Shown piece by piece: positions 22,811 through 33,111 of a stretch of DNA of 64,000 nt. The notes under the pieces are model-generated. The model did not search any database. It was not told where the DNA came from and saw only the letters and a program-made list of their open reading frames with translations. Position 1 is the stretch's first letter, and each line of letters begins with the position of its first letter. Source of the stretch: Pseudomonas lini (GTDB lineage Bacteria; Pseudomonadota; Gammaproteobacteria; Pseudomonadales; Pseudomonadaceae); the NCBI RefSeq assembly GCF_001042905.1, contig NZ_JYLB01000004.1, positions 372,001-436,000 on the forward strand. Direction: 5' to 3'. The position numbers and the translations under genes were made by a program.

Positions 22811-23425
22811 GTGATTGGACGCTTGCGCGGCACTTTGGCTGAGAAACAGCCGCCGCATCTGATTCTGGATGTAAACGGTCTGGGGTATGAGCTGGAAGTA
22901 CCCATGACCACGCTTTATCGCTTGCCGTCGGTCGGTGAACCGCTGACCTTGCACACCCATTTGGTCGTACGCGAAGACGCGCAGTTACTCTATGGCTTCT
23001 TTGGCAAGCGCGAGCGAGACTTTTTTCGCGAGCTGATCCGTCTCAATGGTGTGGGGCCAAAACTGGCGCTGGCCTTGATGTCGAGCCTGGAGGTCGACGA
23101 GCTGGTTCGTTGCGTGCAGTCCCAGGACACTTCGGCGCTGACCAAGGTGCCGGGCGTGGGCAAGAAGACGGCCGAGCGTTTGCTGGTGGAACTCAAGGAC
23201 CGCTTCAAGGCGTGGGAAACCGTACCGGCGATGTTCGCGTTGGTGCCAAACCAGCCGGGTGGGCCAGATGCGCCTCCGGTCGCCACCGCCGAAAATGACG
23301 CGGTCAGCGCGCTGATTTCCCTGGGCTACAAGCCGCAGGAGGCCAGCAAGGCGATTTCCGCCATCAAGGAGAAAGGTTTGAGCAGTGAAGACATGATTCG
23401 TCGTGCCCTTAAGGGAATGATCTAA
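22811..23425 (+). CDS. ruvA: Holliday junction branch-migration protein RuvA
   Basis: A 204-residue tetrameric junction-binding protein. The N-terminal OB fold starts [11 protein letters not shown], two helix-hairpin-helix motifs follow ([14 protein letters not shown] and [20 protein letters not shown]), and the C-terminal domain that contacts RuvB begins near residue 155. The start codon is GTG. The next gene starts at the base after its stop codon. Confidence 0.97.
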   Translation: MIGRLRGTLAEKQPPHLILDVNGLGYELEVPMTTLYRLPSVGEPLTLHTHLVVREDAQLLYGFFGKRERDFFRELIRLNGVGPKLALALMSSLEVDELVRCVQSQDTSALTKVPGVGKKTAERLLVELKDRFKAWETVPAMFALVPNQPGGPDAPPVATAENDAVSALISLGYKPQEASKAISAIKEKGLSSEDMIRRALKGMI

Positions 23426-24487
23426 GTGATTGAAGCTGATCGTCTGATCGCCGCCACGGGTGGTCCCCGTGACCGCGAGGAAGTCCAGGACCGGGCGATT
23501 CGTCCCGTCAGCCTGGCCGAATACATTGGCCAGCCGACCGTTCGCGAGCAAATGGAGTTGTTCATCCAGGCCGCGCGCGGGCGCAATGAATCCCTGGACC
23601 ACACACTGATTTTCGGCCCGCCGGGTTTGGGTAAAACCACCCTGGCCAACATCATTGCCCAGGAAATGGGCGTGTCGATCAAAAGCACCTCGGGGCCGGT
23701 CCTTGAGCGTCCGGGTGATCTGGCGGCGTTGCTGACCAACCTTGAACCCCATGACGTGTTGTTCATCGACGAGATCCATCGCCTGTCGCCGATCGTCGAA
23801 GAAGTGCTGTACCCGGCCATGGAAGATTTCCAGCTCGACATCATGATTGGCGAAGGGCCGGCCGCGCGCTCGATCAAACTCGATCTGCCGCCGTTCACCC
23901 TGGTCGGCGCAACTACTCGCGCCGGCATGCTGACCAACCCGTTGCGCGACCGTTTCGGGATCGTCCAGCGTCTGGAGTTCTACAACACCGCTGACCTGGC
24001 GACGATTGTCAGCCGTTCGGCGAACATTCTCGGTTTACCACTGGACCCGGAAGGCGCCTTCGAAATCGCTCGCCGTGCCCGTGGCACCCCGCGGATCGCC
24101 AACCGCTTGCTGCGCCGGGTCCGGGATTTTGCCGAGGTCCGCGCCAAGGGCCACATCACCAAACCGATCGCCGACCTGGCGCTGAACCTGCTGGATGTCG
24201 ACGAGCGTGGTTTCGACCATCAGGACCGACGCCTGCTGCTGACCATGATCGAGAAGTTCGACGGTGGGCCGGTGGGGGTGGACAGTCTGGCGGCGGCGAT
24301 CAGCGAAGAGCGTCACACCATTGAAGACGTGCTGGAGCCGTATTTGATCCAGCAGGGCTATATCATGCGCACTCCGCGGGGGCGGGTGGTCACTCGGCAT
24401 GCGTACCTGCACTTCGGTTTAAACATCCCGTCACGATTAGGCGAGATGCCCGTGGTAGACGAGTTCCTCGATGCCGTGGACGATTAG
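23426..24487 (+). CDS. ruvB: Holliday junction branch-migration helicase RuvB
   Basis: A 353-residue AAA+ motor. Visible are Walker [12 protein letters not shown], Walker [10 protein letters not shown], sensor 1 VGATTRAG, the arginine finger in LRDRFGI, and the C-terminal winged helix around [16 protein letters not shown]. The start is GTG, directly abutting ruvA, so translation is coupled. RuvAB drives branch migration before RuvC cleavage. Confidence 0.98.
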   Translation: MIEADRLIAATGGPRDREEVQDRAIRPVSLAEYIGQPTVREQMELFIQAARGRNESLDHTLIFGPPGLGKTTLANIIAQEMGVSIKSTSGPVLERPGDLAALLTNLEPHDVLFIDEIHRLSPIVEEVLYPAMEDFQLDIMIGEGPAARSIKLDLPPFTLVGATTRAGMLTNPLRDRFGIVQRLEFYNTADLATIVSRSANILGLPLDPEGAFEIARRARGTPRIANRLLRRVRDFAEVRAKGHITKPIADLALNLLDVDERGFDHQDRRLLLTMIEKFDGGPVGVDSLAAAISEERHTIEDVLEPYLIQQGYIMRTPRGRVVTRHAYLHFGLNIPSRLGEMPVVDEFLDAVDD

Positions 24488-24614
24488 TAACCTTTGCGCG
24501 CTGATTTATTCGGGGTTTGTGCTGTCCCAGGACCGTACTTTCGCCATAAAGCCGCGAATCAATGAAAAACAGTTGCCTGGCCGGATTGGCAACCTGAGGA
24601 GTAAGCACTAGAGT

Positions 24615-25082
24615 ATGCGCGCGCAAAACGGGCTTGAGCCGTTCGCACATCGTTGTCGCGTTTATTACGAGGACACCGATGCGGGCGGCATCGTGTATTA
24701 CGTCAATTACCTCAAGTTTATGGAACGGGCTCGAACCGAGCGGCTCCGGGAGCTGGGCTTTGCCCAGTCGGCGCTGGCAGGGGAGGACCTGTTGTTCGTC
24801 GTGCATTCCAGCGAAGCGCGTTACCACGCGCCGGCGCGACTGGACGACGAACTGCTGGTAAGCGCTGAAGTAATTGAATTGAACCGGGTCAGCCTGCGCT
24901 TCAAACAGCAGGTCAGGCGGGCTACGGATAATGTGCTGCTCTGCGAAGGGCAGTTTCTGGTGGCCTGTGTGCGCACCAACAGTTTGAAACCCCGGGCCAT
25001 TCCCGAAGCTCTACGTGCGGCCTTTGCCGACGTGAGCGGCGCGGGTACACACTCAAAGCAGGAGATAAAGCGTGGAAGCTAA
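24615..25082 (+). CDS. ybgC: Tol-Pal system acyl-CoA thioesterase YbgC
   Basis: A 155-residue hot-dog-fold thioesterase of the YbgC/4-hydroxybenzoyl-CoA family, with the signature [25 protein letters not shown] (shown in two parts: [13 protein letters not shown] and [11 protein letters not shown]) including the catalytic Asp. It is the first gene of the tol-pal operon and overlaps tolQ by 11 nt. GAGGAG lies 14 nt upstream of ATG 24615, a long spacing. Its exact substrate in the Tol context is unsettled; phospholipid metabolism has been proposed. Confidence 0.95.
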   Translation: MRAQNGLEPFAHRCRVYYEDTDAGGIVYYVNYLKFMERARTERLRELGFAQSALAGEDLLFVVHSSEARYHAPARLDDELLVSAEVIELNRVSLRFKQQVRRATDNVLLCEGQFLVACVRTNSLKPRAIPEALRAAFADVSGAGTHSKQEIKRGS

Positions 25083-25767
25083 CGTCGTCGACCATTCCTC
25101 CATGTGGAGCCTGGTCAGCAATGCCAGTATCGTGGTGCAACTGGTAATGCTGATCCTGGTAGCCGCATCGGTGACCTCATGGATCATGATCTTTCAGCGC
25201 AGCAACTTGCTGCGCGCCGGTCGACGTGCCCTGGAGAGCTTTGAAGAGCGCTTCTGGTCCGGTATCGACCTGTCCAAACTCTACCGTCAGGCTGGCAGCA
25301 ACCCTGATCCGGATTCGGGCGTCGAGCAGATCTTCCGTGCCGGCTTCAAGGAATTCTCCCGCCTGCGTCAGCAGTCCGGCGTTGACCCGGAAGCGGTCAT
25401 GGAAGGCGTGGCCCGTGCCATGCGCGTCGCCATTTCCCGTGAGGAGGAAAAGCTCGAGCAGAGCCTGCCGTTCCTCGCCACCGTCGGTTCCGTCAGCCCG
25501 TACATCGGTCTGTTCGGTACGGTCTGGGGCATCATGAACTCCTTCCGTGGCCTGGCAACTGCCCAGCAAGCGACCCTGGCCACTGTGGCCCCGGGTATCG
25601 CCGAAGCACTGATTGCTACCGCGATCGGTCTGTTCGCCGCCATCCCGGCCGTTATCGCGTACAACCGTTTTGCTGCTCGCAGCGAAACCCTGCTGGGCCG
25701 TTACTACACCTTCGCCGACGAATTCCAGGCGATCCTGCACCGCAAAGTGCACACCAGCGAAGAATAA
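25072..25767 (+). CDS. tolQ: Tol-Pal system motor protein TolQ
   Basis: A 231-residue inner-membrane protein homologous to ExbB and MotA, forming with TolR the proton-driven motor of the Tol-Pal envelope complex. Three membrane segments are visible (about residues 17-37, 135-160, 170-195), with the conserved [13 protein letters not shown]. The GTG start at 25072 has CAGGAGA upstream and overlaps the end of ybgC. Confidence 0.96.
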   Translation: MEANVVDHSSMWSLVSNASIVVQLVMLILVAASVTSWIMIFQRSNLLRAGRRALESFEERFWSGIDLSKLYRQAGSNPDPDSGVEQIFRAGFKEFSRLRQQSGVDPEAVMEGVARAMRVAISREEEKLEQSLPFLATVGSVSPYIGLFGTVWGIMNSFRGLATAQQATLATVAPGIAEALIATAIGLFAAIPAVIAYNRFAARSETLLGRYYTFADEFQAILHRKVHTSEE

Positions 25768-25781
25768 GCAGGTAATTTCCA

Positions 25782-26243
25782 ATGGCTTTAATCGCTCGAG
25801 CTCGCAAAAAGCGCAAGCCGGTTGCCGAGATGAACGTGGTGCCTTACATCGACGTGATGCTGGTACTGCTGGTCATCTTCATGGTGACCGCGCCGATGCT
25901 CAATCAGGGCGTGAAAGTTGATCTGCCCAAGGTTTCCAGCGAAGCCTTGCCGCAGGACAACAACACCCAGGTCCTGACCATTTCGATCAAGTCTGACAAG
26001 ACCTACTACTGGAACCTTGGCAGCGAAGTCGACACCGATAAGCAGCAGGACAGGGCCATGACCTTGCCGCAAATGACCGACGCCGTGACCAAGATCATTC
26101 GCGTCGGTACTGAAGGCGGCAAGCGTACCCAGGTATTCATTCGCGGCGACAAGACTGTCGATTACGGCTCCGTCATGGGCGCGATGGGTGGGTTGCAGAA
26201 AGCCGGGGTCGGTAATGTTGGCTTGATTACCGAGGCACCCTGA
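25782..26243 (+). CDS. tolR: Tol-Pal system protein TolR
   Basis: A 153-residue ExbD/TolR-type protein with one N-terminal membrane helix carrying the proton-path aspartate (NVVPYIDVMLVLLVIFMV, Asp near residue 25), then a periplasmic domain. It starts 14 bp after tolQ, and its stop codon overlaps the tolA start (TGATG). Confidence 0.96.
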   Translation: MALIARARKKRKPVAEMNVVPYIDVMLVLLVIFMVTAPMLNQGVKVDLPKVSSEALPQDNNTQVLTISIKSDKTYYWNLGSEVDTDKQQDRAMTLPQMTDAVTKIIRVGTEGGKRTQVFIRGDKTVDYGSVMGAMGGLQKAGVGNVGLITEAP

Positions 26244-27322
26244 TGCAGCAAATGCGAGAGCCGTCCGCCTCGGAAAGCTACTTCTGGCCTAGTGTCTGGG
26301 CGATTGTCCTGCACGTGCTGGTTTTCGGCATGCTGTTTGTCAGTTTCGCCTTCACACCGGAGCTGCCGCCGGCCAAGCCGATCGTCCAGGCGACCCTGTA
26401 CCAGTTGAAATCGAAAAGTCGGGCGACCACCCAGACCAATCAGAAGATTGCGGGTGAAGCGCAGAAATCTGCTGCGCGCCAGACCGAAGTCGAACAGATG
26501 GAACAGAAAAAGATCGAGCAGGAAGCGATCAAGGCCGCGGAACAAAAGAAGGAAGATGCGGCTCAAAAAGCCGAAGAATCCAAGAAGGCCGACGAGACGA
26601 AGAAAGCGGAAGAGGCAAAAAAGGCTGATGAAGCCAAGAAAGCCGATGAAGCCAAGAAGACCGCCGAAGCCAAAAAGGCCGAAGAGAAACAATTGGCTGA
26701 TATAGCCAAGAAGAAATCTGAAGAAGAAGCCAAGAAAGCTGCTGAAGAAGAGGCCAAGAAAGCGGCCGCTGAAGAAGCGAAGAAAAAGATCGTCGAAGAC
26801 GCGAAGAAGAAAGCCGCGGAAGACGCCAAGAAGAAATCTGAAGCTGAAGAGGCGAAGAAGAAAGTCGCCGAAGACGCGAAGAAGAAAGCTGCTGCCGATG
26901 CCGCGAAGAAAAAATCGCAGGAAGCGTCGCGTAAATCCGCCGAAGAGAAAAAGGCTCAGGCCCTGGCAGATTTGCTTTCCGACACGCCGCAGCGTCAGCA
27001 GGCCTTGGCCGATGAGCAGGGTGACGAAGTCGCCGGCAGTTTCGATGATCTGATTCGTGCTCGTGCAGCGGAAGGTTGGGCTCGTCCACCTTCGGCACGC
27101 AAAGGCATGACGGTCGTGTTGCAAATCGGCATGTTGCCGGATGGTACGGTGACTTCGGTTGGCGTGGCAAAGTCCAGCGGCGATGGTCCGTTTGACGCCT
27201 CCGCTGTAGCGGCGGTCAAGAACATTGGACGTTTGACAGAAATGCAAGGAATGAAGCCGAGCGATTTCGCTCCGTATCGTTCATTCAAGATGACATTCAC
27301 ACCTGAGGATCTAGCCTTGTGA
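26243..27322 (+). CDS. tolA: Tol-Pal system protein TolA
   Basis: A 359-residue protein spanning the periplasm. One membrane helix (about residues 14-36) anchors it; residues 60-235 form a long Lys/Ala/Glu-rich helix built of repeats such as [11 protein letters not shown]; the C-terminal globular domain (about 260-359) binds Pal and TolB. The repetitive stretch (DNA 26480-26950) is highly A/G-biased and is a likely place for in-frame repeat-number variation. It overlaps tolB by 4 nt. Confidence 0.95.
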   Translation: MQQMREPSASESYFWPSVWAIVLHVLVFGMLFVSFAFTPELPPAKPIVQATLYQLKSKSRATTQTNQKIAGEAQKSAARQTEVEQMEQKKIEQEAIKAAEQKKEDAAQKAEESKKADETKKAEEAKKADEAKKADEAKKTAEAKKAEEKQLADIAKKKSEEEAKKAAEEEAKKAAAEEAKKKIVEDAKKKAAEDAKKKSEAEEAKKKVAEDAKKKAAADAAKKKSQEASRKSAEEKKAQALADLLSDTPQRQQALADEQGDEVAGSFDDLIRARAAEGWARPPSARKGMTVVLQIGMLPDGTVTSVGVAKSSGDGPFDASAVAAVKNIGRLTEMQGMKPSDFAPYRSFKMTFTPEDLAL

Positions 27323-28620
27323 GAAACCTTCTTCGAGGAATGCTTGTCGTTATCTGCTGCCTGGCAGGGATAGCGGCAGCTGATGAAAAAAACATTCTGG
27401 TCACCAGCGGCAGTGATCGGGCCACCCCGATTGCAGTCGTTCCGTTTGGCAACCAGGGCGGCAGCGTGCTGCCGGACGACATGGCCGAAATCATCGGTAA
27501 CGACCTGCGCAACTCGGGTTACTACTCGCCGATTCCGAAACAGAACATGATCAGCCAGCCAAGCCAGGCCAGCGAAATCATCTTCCGTGACTTCAAGGCG
27601 CTGGGTGCCCAGTACGTCATGGTCGGCAGCATTGTTCCAGCGGGCGGTCGCCTGCAGGTTCAATACGCACTGTTCAACGTCGCCACCGAGCAGCAAGTGC
27701 TGACCGGCAGCGTGTCGGGCAGCGTCGATCAACTGCGCGACATGGCGCACTACATCTCCGACCAGTCATTCGAAAAACTCACCGGTATCAAAGGTGCGTT
27801 CTCGACTCGTCTGCTGTACGTGACGGCCGAGCGGTTCTCCGAGAAGAACACTCGCTACACGCTGCAACGTTCGGACTATGACGGTGCCCGTGCCGTGACC
27901 CTGCTGCAATCGCGCGAGCCGATCCTGTCGCCGCGTTTTGCACCGGATGGCAAGCGCATTGCCTACGTCTCGTTCGAGCAGAAGCGTCCGCGCATTTTCA
28001 TGCAGAACATAGACACCGGTCGCCGTGAGCAGATCACCAACTTCGAAGGCCTGAATGGTGCGCCGGCATGGTCGCCGGATGGTCAGCGCCTGGCGTTCGT
28101 ACTGTCGAAAGACGGTAACCCGGACATTTATGTAATGAACCTGGGTTCGCGTCAGATCAGTCGCGTCACCAACGGTCAGGGCATCAACACCGAACCGTTC
28201 TGGGGTAAAGATGGTTCGACCATCTACTTCACCTCCGACCGTGGCGGCAAGCCACAGATCTACAAAACCAGCGCAAGCGGTGGTGGTGCGGAGCGTGTGA
28301 CCTTTATCGGTAACTACAACGCCAACCCTAAACTGTCGGCCGATGAAAAGACCCTGGTGATGATCCATCGTCAGGAAGGCTTCACCAATTTCAAGGTGGC
28401 GGCCCAGGATTTGCAGCGCGGTAGTGTAAAGATCCTCACTGATAGCACTCTGGACGAGTCGCCTACTGTTGCGCCCAACGGCACCATGGTAATCTACGCC
28501 ACCCGCCAGCAGGGCCGGGGAGTCTTGATGCTCGTGTCCATTAATGGACGCGTGAGGCTCCCGCTTCCTACCGCACAAGGCGAAGTCAGAGAACCGTCCT
28601 GGTCCCCTTACCTGAACTGA
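27319..28620 (+). CDS. tolB: Tol-Pal system beta-propeller protein TolB
   Basis: A 433-residue periplasmic protein: signal peptide (residues 1-21, cleavage after AAA), an N-terminal alpha/beta domain to about residue 160, then a six-bladed beta-propeller (repeats [42 protein letters not shown]). It binds Pal and releases or recruits it with TolA. I take GTG 27319 since it preserves the signal peptide start and the overlap with tolA; ATG 27340 would truncate the signal. Confidence 0.96.
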   Translation: MRNLLRGMLVVICCLAGIAAADEKNILVTSGSDRATPIAVVPFGNQGGSVLPDDMAEIIGNDLRNSGYYSPIPKQNMISQPSQASEIIFRDFKALGAQYVMVGSIVPAGGRLQVQYALFNVATEQQVLTGSVSGSVDQLRDMAHYISDQSFEKLTGIKGAFSTRLLYVTAERFSEKNTRYTLQRSDYDGARAVTLLQSREPILSPRFAPDGKRIAYVSFEQKRPRIFMQNIDTGRREQITNFEGLNGAPAWSPDGQRLAFVLSKDGNPDIYVMNLGSRQISRVTNGQGINTEPFWGKDGSTIYFTSDRGGKPQIYKTSASGGGAERVTFIGNYNANPKLSADEKTLVMIHRQEGFTNFKVAAQDLQRGSVKILTDSTLDESPTVAPNGTMVIYATRQQGRGVLMLVSINGRVRLPLPTAQGEVREPSWSPYLN

Positions 28621-28672
28621 CGCGGCGCTACACGTTGTACTTAACACACTGGGGTTCATTAGGAGTTTCACG

Positions 28673-29170
28673 ATGGAAATGCTGAAGTTTGGTAAATTTG
28701 CTGCGCTGGCTCTGGCCATGGCTGTAGCTGTAGGTTGCTCGTCCAAAGGCGGCGACAATGCCGGTGAAGGCGCTGTTGATCCAAACGCTGGTTACGGCGC
28801 AAACACTGGTGCTGTTGACGGCTCCCTGAGCGAAGAAGCTGCTCTGCGCGCAATCACCACCTTCTACTTCGAATACGACAGCTCGGACCTGAAGCCAGAA
28901 GCCATGCGCGCTCTGGACGTTCACGCCAAAGACCTGAAAGCAAACGGCGCTCGCGTTGTTCTGGAAGGCAACACCGACGAACGTGGTACTCGTGAGTACA
29001 ACATGGCACTGGGCGAGCGTCGTGCGAAAGCCGTTCAGCGCTACCTGGTACTGCAAGGTGTTTCCCCAGCTCAGCTGGAACTGGTTTCCTACGGCGAAGA
29101 GCGTCCAGTTGCTACCGGCAACGACGAGCAGTCCTGGGCTCAAAACCGTCGCGTCGAACTGCGTAAGTAA
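28673..29170 (+). CDS. pal: Peptidoglycan-associated lipoprotein Pal (OprL)
   Basis: A 165-residue outer-membrane lipoprotein. The lipobox VAVGC puts the lipidated cysteine at residue 22. An OmpA-like peptidoglycan-binding domain covers about residues 58-165 ([33 protein letters not shown]). It anchors the outer membrane to peptidoglycan and is the moving partner of TolB. AGGAG precedes the start; the gap to tolB is 52 bp. Confidence 0.97.
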   Translation: MEMLKFGKFAALALAMAVAVGCSSKGGDNAGEGAVDPNAGYGANTGAVDGSLSEEAALRAITTFYFEYDSSDLKPEAMRALDVHAKDLKANGARVVLEGNTDERGTREYNMALGERRAKAVQRYLVLQGVSPAQLELVSYGEERPVATGNDEQSWAQNRRVELRK

Positions 29171-29176
29171 TTCGTC

Positions 29177-30019
29177 ATGCGAACGTGCCGTCGTGCTGTA
29201 ACTGTTTTGGCTCTCAGCCTCGCACCGCTTGCGGTGTGGGCTGCGGTTCCTGTGGTCGAGGACAACTCCGGCTATAACAATAGCGGGAGTAGTTATCCGC
29301 CTGCGGGTTACGGTACGAACGGCGCCTATGCCGGGGGAGGGGTTTCGGCCCCTGTCTCGGCACAGGGCGAGCTGTTCAACCAACTGCAATCGATGCAGGA
29401 GCAGATCTCACGCCAACAGGGTGTGATCGAAGTTCTGCAAAATGATGTAGCGCGCATGAAACAAGAGAACCTGGAGCGATATCAGGATCTTGATCGGCGC
29501 ATAGGAACCGGCGTTGCACCAGCCGCGACTCCTGATAATTCTTCCACCGGTGGCAATTTGAATGCCCCCGGTGCAGCAGCAGCCGGCGCAGGTGCCGGAG
29601 CGGCAGCCGCTCAAGCGCCTGCCGCGGGTGGCGAACCGGCTGATCCAGCGAAGGAAAAACTGTATTACGATGCAGCTTTCGACCTGATCAAGGCCAAGGA
29701 TTTCGACAAGGCCAGCCAGGCTTTCGCCGCATTCCTGCGCAAATACCCGAACAGCCAATACGCGGGCAACGCCCAGTACTGGTTGGGTGAAGTGAACCTG
29801 GCCAAAGGCGATCTGCAAGGTGCGGGTCAGGCTTTTGCCAAGGTTTCGCAACTGTACCCCAAGCACCCTAAAGTGCCTGATTCGCTGTACAAGCTTGCTG
29901 ATGTAGAACGCCGCCTCGGTCATACCGACAGGGTCAAAGGCATTCTGCAGCAGGTTGTGTCCCAATATCCGGGTACTTCCGCCGCTCAGTTGGCTCAGCG
30001 CGATTTGCAGCGCATGTAA
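29177..30019 (+). CDS. cpoB: Cell division coordinator CpoB (YbgF)
   Basis: A 280-residue periplasmic protein with a signal peptide (1-22, VWA|A), a trimerising coiled coil (about residues 55-100), an Ala/Gly/Pro-rich linker and three TPR repeats (about 155-280; YYDAAFDLIKAKDF, YPNSQYAGNAQYWLGE, YPKHPKVPDSLYKLA). CpoB coordinates Tol-Pal with PBP1B during division in E. coli. It starts 6 bp after pal and ends the operon at a terminator. Confidence 0.94.
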   Translation: MRTCRRAVTVLALSLAPLAVWAAVPVVEDNSGYNNSGSSYPPAGYGTNGAYAGGGVSAPVSAQGELFNQLQSMQEQISRQQGVIEVLQNDVARMKQENLERYQDLDRRIGTGVAPAATPDNSSTGGNLNAPGAAAAGAGAGAAAAQAPAAGGEPADPAKEKLYYDAAFDLIKAKDFDKASQAFAAFLRKYPNSQYAGNAQYWLGEVNLAKGDLQGAGQAFAKVSQLYPKHPKVPDSLYKLADVERRLGHTDRVKGILQQVVSQYPGTSAAQLAQRDLQRM

Positions 30020-30040
30020 GCCTGCTTGGTCGTTTTGAAG

Positions 30041-30066
30041 AAACCCGCGCTTGTCGCGGGTTTTTT
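30041..30066 (+). terminator. Rho-independent terminator of the tol-pal operon
   Basis: The stem AAACCCGCG / CGCGGGTTT with a CTTGT loop runs into T6, 21 bp after cpoB. Confidence 0.95.
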
Positions 30067-30185
30067 CGTTAGAATTCATCCCCTTTTTATGAAACACCGC
30101 TTTTGGGGATCCGCGCGTTGGCGGGGTTCCTTGAAGTGCCTGACGGAGGCGGACAGCCTGTTTAGCTGTTACGCCCGTGGCGACT

Positions 30186-30833
30186 ATGCAAGACACATTG
30201 AGAATCACCGAAGTTTTCTACTCGTTGCAGGGTGAAACGCGGACTGCCGGGCTGCCCACTGTTTTTGTGCGCCTGACCGGTTGCCCATTGCGTTGCCAAT
30301 ACTGCGACAGCGCCTACGCGTTCACTGGCGGCACCATTCGCACGCTCGATGACATCCTCGAGCAAGTCGCCGGTTTTCGTCCGCGTTATGTTTGTGTCAC
30401 GGGCGGCGAACCCCTGGCGCAACCTAATGCCATTCCCTTGCTCAAGCAGTTGTGTGATGCCGGCTACGAAGTGTCCCTGGAAACCAGTGGCGCGCTGGAT
30501 ATCTCGGCAGTCGATCCACGGGTCAGTCGCGTCGTCGACCTGAAAACCCCGGGTTCGAAAGAAGCGCACCGCAACCGCTACGAGAACATCGAGTTGCTCA
30601 CGCCTAACGATCAGGTAAAGTTTGTCATCTGCTCGCGGGAAGACTACGACTGGGCCGTGTCCAAGCTGATTCAATACGGTCTGGATCAGCGCGCCGGCGA
30701 AGTCCTGTTCTCGCCGAGCCACCATGACCTGAACGCGCGTCATCTGGCGGACTGGGTGGTAGCGGACAATCTGCCTGTGCGCCTGCAATTGCAGTTGCAT
30801 AAATATCTTTGGAATGACGAGCCGGGGCGCTGA
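30186..30833 (+). CDS. queE: 7-carboxy-7-deazaguanine synthase QueE
   Basis: A 215-residue radical-SAM enzyme converting 6-carboxytetrahydropterin to 7-carboxy-7-deazaguanine in queuosine synthesis. The Fe-S motif is Cys33, Cys37, Cys40 (CPLRCQYC). [12 protein letters not shown] and [10 protein letters not shown] are family motifs. I prefer ATG 30186; an in-frame GTG at 30177 adds three residues. It is followed by queC after one intervening base. Confidence 0.95.
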   Translation: MQDTLRITEVFYSLQGETRTAGLPTVFVRLTGCPLRCQYCDSAYAFTGGTIRTLDDILEQVAGFRPRYVCVTGGEPLAQPNAIPLLKQLCDAGYEVSLETSGALDISAVDPRVSRVVDLKTPGSKEAHRNRYENIELLTPNDQVKFVICSREDYDWAVSKLIQYGLDQRAGEVLFSPSHHDLNARHLADWVVADNLPVRLQLQLHKYLWNDEPGR

Positions 30834-30834
30834 A

Positions 30835-31527
30835 ATGACTGAACAAACGAACACTGCAGAGAAACGTGCGGTCATCTTGCTGTCCGGTGGCCTCGACTCC
30901 GCGACTGTCGTGGCCATGGCCCGTGCTGAAGGCTATAGCTGCTACACCATGAGCTTCGATTACGGTCAGCGGTCTCACGCCGAATTGCACGCCGCCGCAC
31001 GTGTCGCCCAAGACCTGGGTGTGGTCGAGCACAAGGTGATCGGCCTGAACCTGAACGGTATCGGCGGCTCGGCCCTGACCGACACTAGCATCGATGTACC
31101 GGAAACGCCGGGTGAAGGTATCCCGGTGACTTATGTGCCGGCGCGCAACACCGTGTTTCTGTCCCTGGCGCTGGGCTGGGCCGAAGTGCTGGGCGCACGT
31201 GACATCTTTATCGGTGTCAACGCGGTGGATTACTCCGGTTACCCTGATTGCCGTCCCGAGTTCATCGAAGCCTTCGAGCGCATGGCCAACCTGGCGACCA
31301 AGGCCGGGGTAGAAGGGCAGGGCTTCCGTATCCAGGCGCCACTGCAGAACCTGAGCAAGGCGCAGATCGTTCAGGCCGGCGTGAAGCTTGGCGTCGATTA
31401 CGGGCTGACCGTTTCCTGCTATCAGGCAGACGATAATGGCCGCGCCTGCGGTAAATGCGACAGCTGCCGCCTGCGTGCAGAAGGCTTCGCGGCGGCCGGT
31501 GTGACTGACCCAACACCTTATTTTTGA
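30835..31527 (+). CDS. queC: 7-cyano-7-deazaguanine synthase QueC
   Basis: A 230-residue ATP-dependent enzyme that makes preQ0 from the QueE product. The PP-loop SGGLDSAT is near residue 21, and the zinc-binding cysteines are in [18 protein letters not shown] near the C-terminus. It is coupled to queE by a 1-nt gap. The genes act in sequence on the queuosine precursor that modifies tRNAs with GUN anticodons. Confidence 0.97.
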   Translation: MTEQTNTAEKRAVILLSGGLDSATVVAMARAEGYSCYTMSFDYGQRSHAELHAAARVAQDLGVVEHKVIGLNLNGIGGSALTDTSIDVPETPGEGIPVTYVPARNTVFLSLALGWAEVLGARDIFIGVNAVDYSGYPDCRPEFIEAFERMANLATKAGVEGQGFRIQAPLQNLSKAQIVQAGVKLGVDYGLTVSCYQADDNGRACGKCDSCRLRAEGFAAAGVTDPTPYF

Positions 31528-31548
31528 TTTATTTCAAATTAGGTGTTG
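31511..31548. promoter_or_regulatory. Dyad at the queC stop codon, upstream of tRNA-Lys
   Basis: CAACACCT and AGGTGTTG form perfect 8-bp arms, with an inner TTTGA/TCAAA stem. The right arm overlaps the presumed -35 of tRNA-Lys and the left arm lies in the last queC codons. It may be a weak terminator for queC or a protein site. Confidence 0.45.
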
Positions 31549-31573
31549 AATAGTCCTTAAAAATCAGTATTAT
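31546..31573 (+). promoter_or_regulatory. Sigma-70 promoter of tRNA-Lys
   Basis: -35 TTGAAT (31546-31551), a 16-bp spacer, and -10 TATTAT (31568-31573), 17 bp before the tRNA. Confidence 0.65.
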
Positions 31574-31590
31574 ACGCGCCACCACACAGC

Positions 31591-31666
31591 GGGTCGTTAG
31601 CTCAGTTGGTAGAGCAGTTGGCTTTTAACCAATTGGTCGTAGGTTCGAATCCCACACGACCCACCA
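31591..31666 (+). tRNA. tRNA-Lys (anticodon UUU)
   Basis: A 76-nt cloverleaf: acceptor GGGTCGT pairs with ACGACCC, then A and encoded CCA. The D loop is AGCTCAGTTGGTAGAGC, the anticodon stem GTTGG/CCAAT with loop CTTTTAA (TTT at 31624-31626), and the T arm has GGTTCGAATC. A weak hairpin followed by T-rich sequence near 31711-31719 may end the transcript. Confidence 0.98.
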
Positions 31667-31874
31667 TTTTAAAAAATCTGGAAGGCCCACGTAAGTGAGG
31701 ATTTCCGGGTTTTTTTTTGCCCGCGATTTGAGCTCGGCTCAGTCAGGGTGACGCAGGTCAGAATCATCTTTTGCATCCACGGGATATTCTGTAGCCTTGC
31801 GCAGCTTCAACGCTATCCACGCCTGATGAATACTCACTCTCCCGGCGGTACCCTGAAGGGTCCGGAGCCGGGTG

Positions 31875-31897
31875 TATACTCGACTTTCGCGCGAAAG
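31875..31897 (+). promoter_or_regulatory. nadA promoter -10 and adjacent 14-bp palindrome
   Basis: TGTATACT gives an extended -10 (TATACT at 31875-31880). A perfect palindrome CTTTCGCGCGAAAG (31884-31897) begins 4 bp later, over the expected transcription start, 21-34 bp before the nadA ATG. It could be an operator or a hairpin at the 5' end of the mRNA. Confidence 0.45.
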
Positions 31898-31917
31898 CGC
31901 CTGCAGGTCTTGCGAAC

Positions 31918-32976
31918 ATGACGCAGATTTCCGAACGCCTTCTGGTTCAAGCCCACCTCGACGCCAAGCAGCCCAAGCCGCTGACCGCCGAGGAAGAGGC
32001 TTATTACCGTACTGCCATCGCTGCCGAGCTCAAGGCTCAGGACGCGGTGCTGGTTGCCCACTTCTATTGCGATCCGGTCATTCAGGCCCTGGCCGAAGAA
32101 ACCGGTGGCTGTGTCTCCGACTCTCTGGAGATGGCCCGCTTCGGCAATGCCCACCCGGCCAAGACTGTGGTGGTCGCCGGTGTGAAGTTCATGGGCGAAA
32201 CCGCGAAAATCCTCAACCCTGAAAAACGCGTGCTGATGCCGACCCTGGAAGCGACCTGCTCGCTGGACCTGGGTTGCCCGGTGGACGAGTTCTCGGCGTT
32301 CTGCGATCAGCATCCGGAACGCACGGTGGTGGTGTATGCCAATACTTCGGCGGCGGTCAAAGCCCGAGCGGACTGGGTGGTGACTTCCAGCTGTGCGCTG
32401 GAAATCGTCGAAAGCCTGATGGATAACGGCGAAACTATCATCTGGGCCCCGGACAAGCACTTGGGCACTTACATCCAGCGCAAGACCGGCGCCGACATGC
32501 TGCTGTGGGACGGTGCCTGCATTGTCCATGAAGAGTTCAAGGCCAAGCAGCTCGAAGACATGAAAGCGCTGTACCCGGATGCGGCCATTCTGGTGCACCC
32601 GGAGTCGCCGACCGCCGTGATCGACTTGGCCGACGCGGTGGGTTCCACCAGTCAGCTGATCGCTGCCGCGCAAAGTCTGCCAAACAAGACCCTGATCGTC
32701 GCCACCGACCGCGGCATCTTCTACAAGATGCAGCAGCTGTGCCCGGACAAGGTCTTTATCGAAGCGCCAACGGCCGGTAACGGCGCAGCCTGCCGCAGTT
32801 GCGCACATTGCCCGTGGATGGCGATGAACACTCTTGAGCGCACGCTGAAGAGCTTGCGTGAAGGGACGAACGAGATCTTTGTTGATCCGGCGTTGATTCC
32901 GCAGGCAGTGCGGCCGTTGAAGCGGATGCTTGATTTCACACAGGCGGCGCGGATGAAGTTGGCCGGCAACGCCTGA
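31918..32976 (+). CDS. nadA: Quinolinate synthase NadA
   Basis: A 352-residue [4Fe-4S] enzyme that condenses iminoaspartate with dihydroxyacetone phosphate to quinolinate in de novo NAD synthesis. Family segments include [30 protein letters not shown], and the cluster cysteines in [10 protein letters not shown] and [14 protein letters not shown]. The start at 31918 follows the promoter region described above. It is monocistronic, with a REP pair after it. Confidence 0.97.
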   Translation: MTQISERLLVQAHLDAKQPKPLTAEEEAYYRTAIAAELKAQDAVLVAHFYCDPVIQALAEETGGCVSDSLEMARFGNAHPAKTVVVAGVKFMGETAKILNPEKRVLMPTLEATCSLDLGCPVDEFSAFCDQHPERTVVVYANTSAAVKARADWVVTSSCALEIVESLMDNGETIIWAPDKHLGTYIQRKTGADMLLWDGACIVHEEFKAKQLEDMKALYPDAAILVHPESPTAVIDLADAVGSTSQLIAAAQSLPNKTLIVATDRGIFYKMQQLCPDKVFIEAPTAGNGAACRSCAHCPWMAMNTLERTLKSLREGTNEIFVDPALIPQAVRPLKRMLDFTQAARMKLAGNA

Positions 32977-33002
32977 GATCTGTCAGTCAAGTCGCAAAAA
33001 CT

Positions 33003-33090
33003 GTGGGAGCGGGCTTGCTCGCGAAGAGGGCGTATCAGTCAACATTGATGTTGTCTGACACACCGCCTTCGCGAGCAAGCCCGCTCCCAC
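33003..33090. repeat. REP pair (REPIN), GTGGGAGCGGGCTTGCTCGCG type
   Basis: Inverted 25-bp arms lie between the converging nadA and RDD genes; the loop resembles that of the pair at 43863-43950. Confidence 0.9.
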
Positions 33091-33111
33091 AGTGATTTTT
33101 GTCTGCTGAAA

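Noticed and set aside
30067..30185. A preQ1 riboswitch upstream of queE
   Set aside because: I could not find the short aptamer hairpin with its A-rich tail; nothing beyond ordinary leader sequence is visible.
31670..31720. A strong terminator after tRNA-Lys
   Set aside because: Only a short TGGAA/TTCC-type pairing precedes the T-rich run; too weak to list as a feature.
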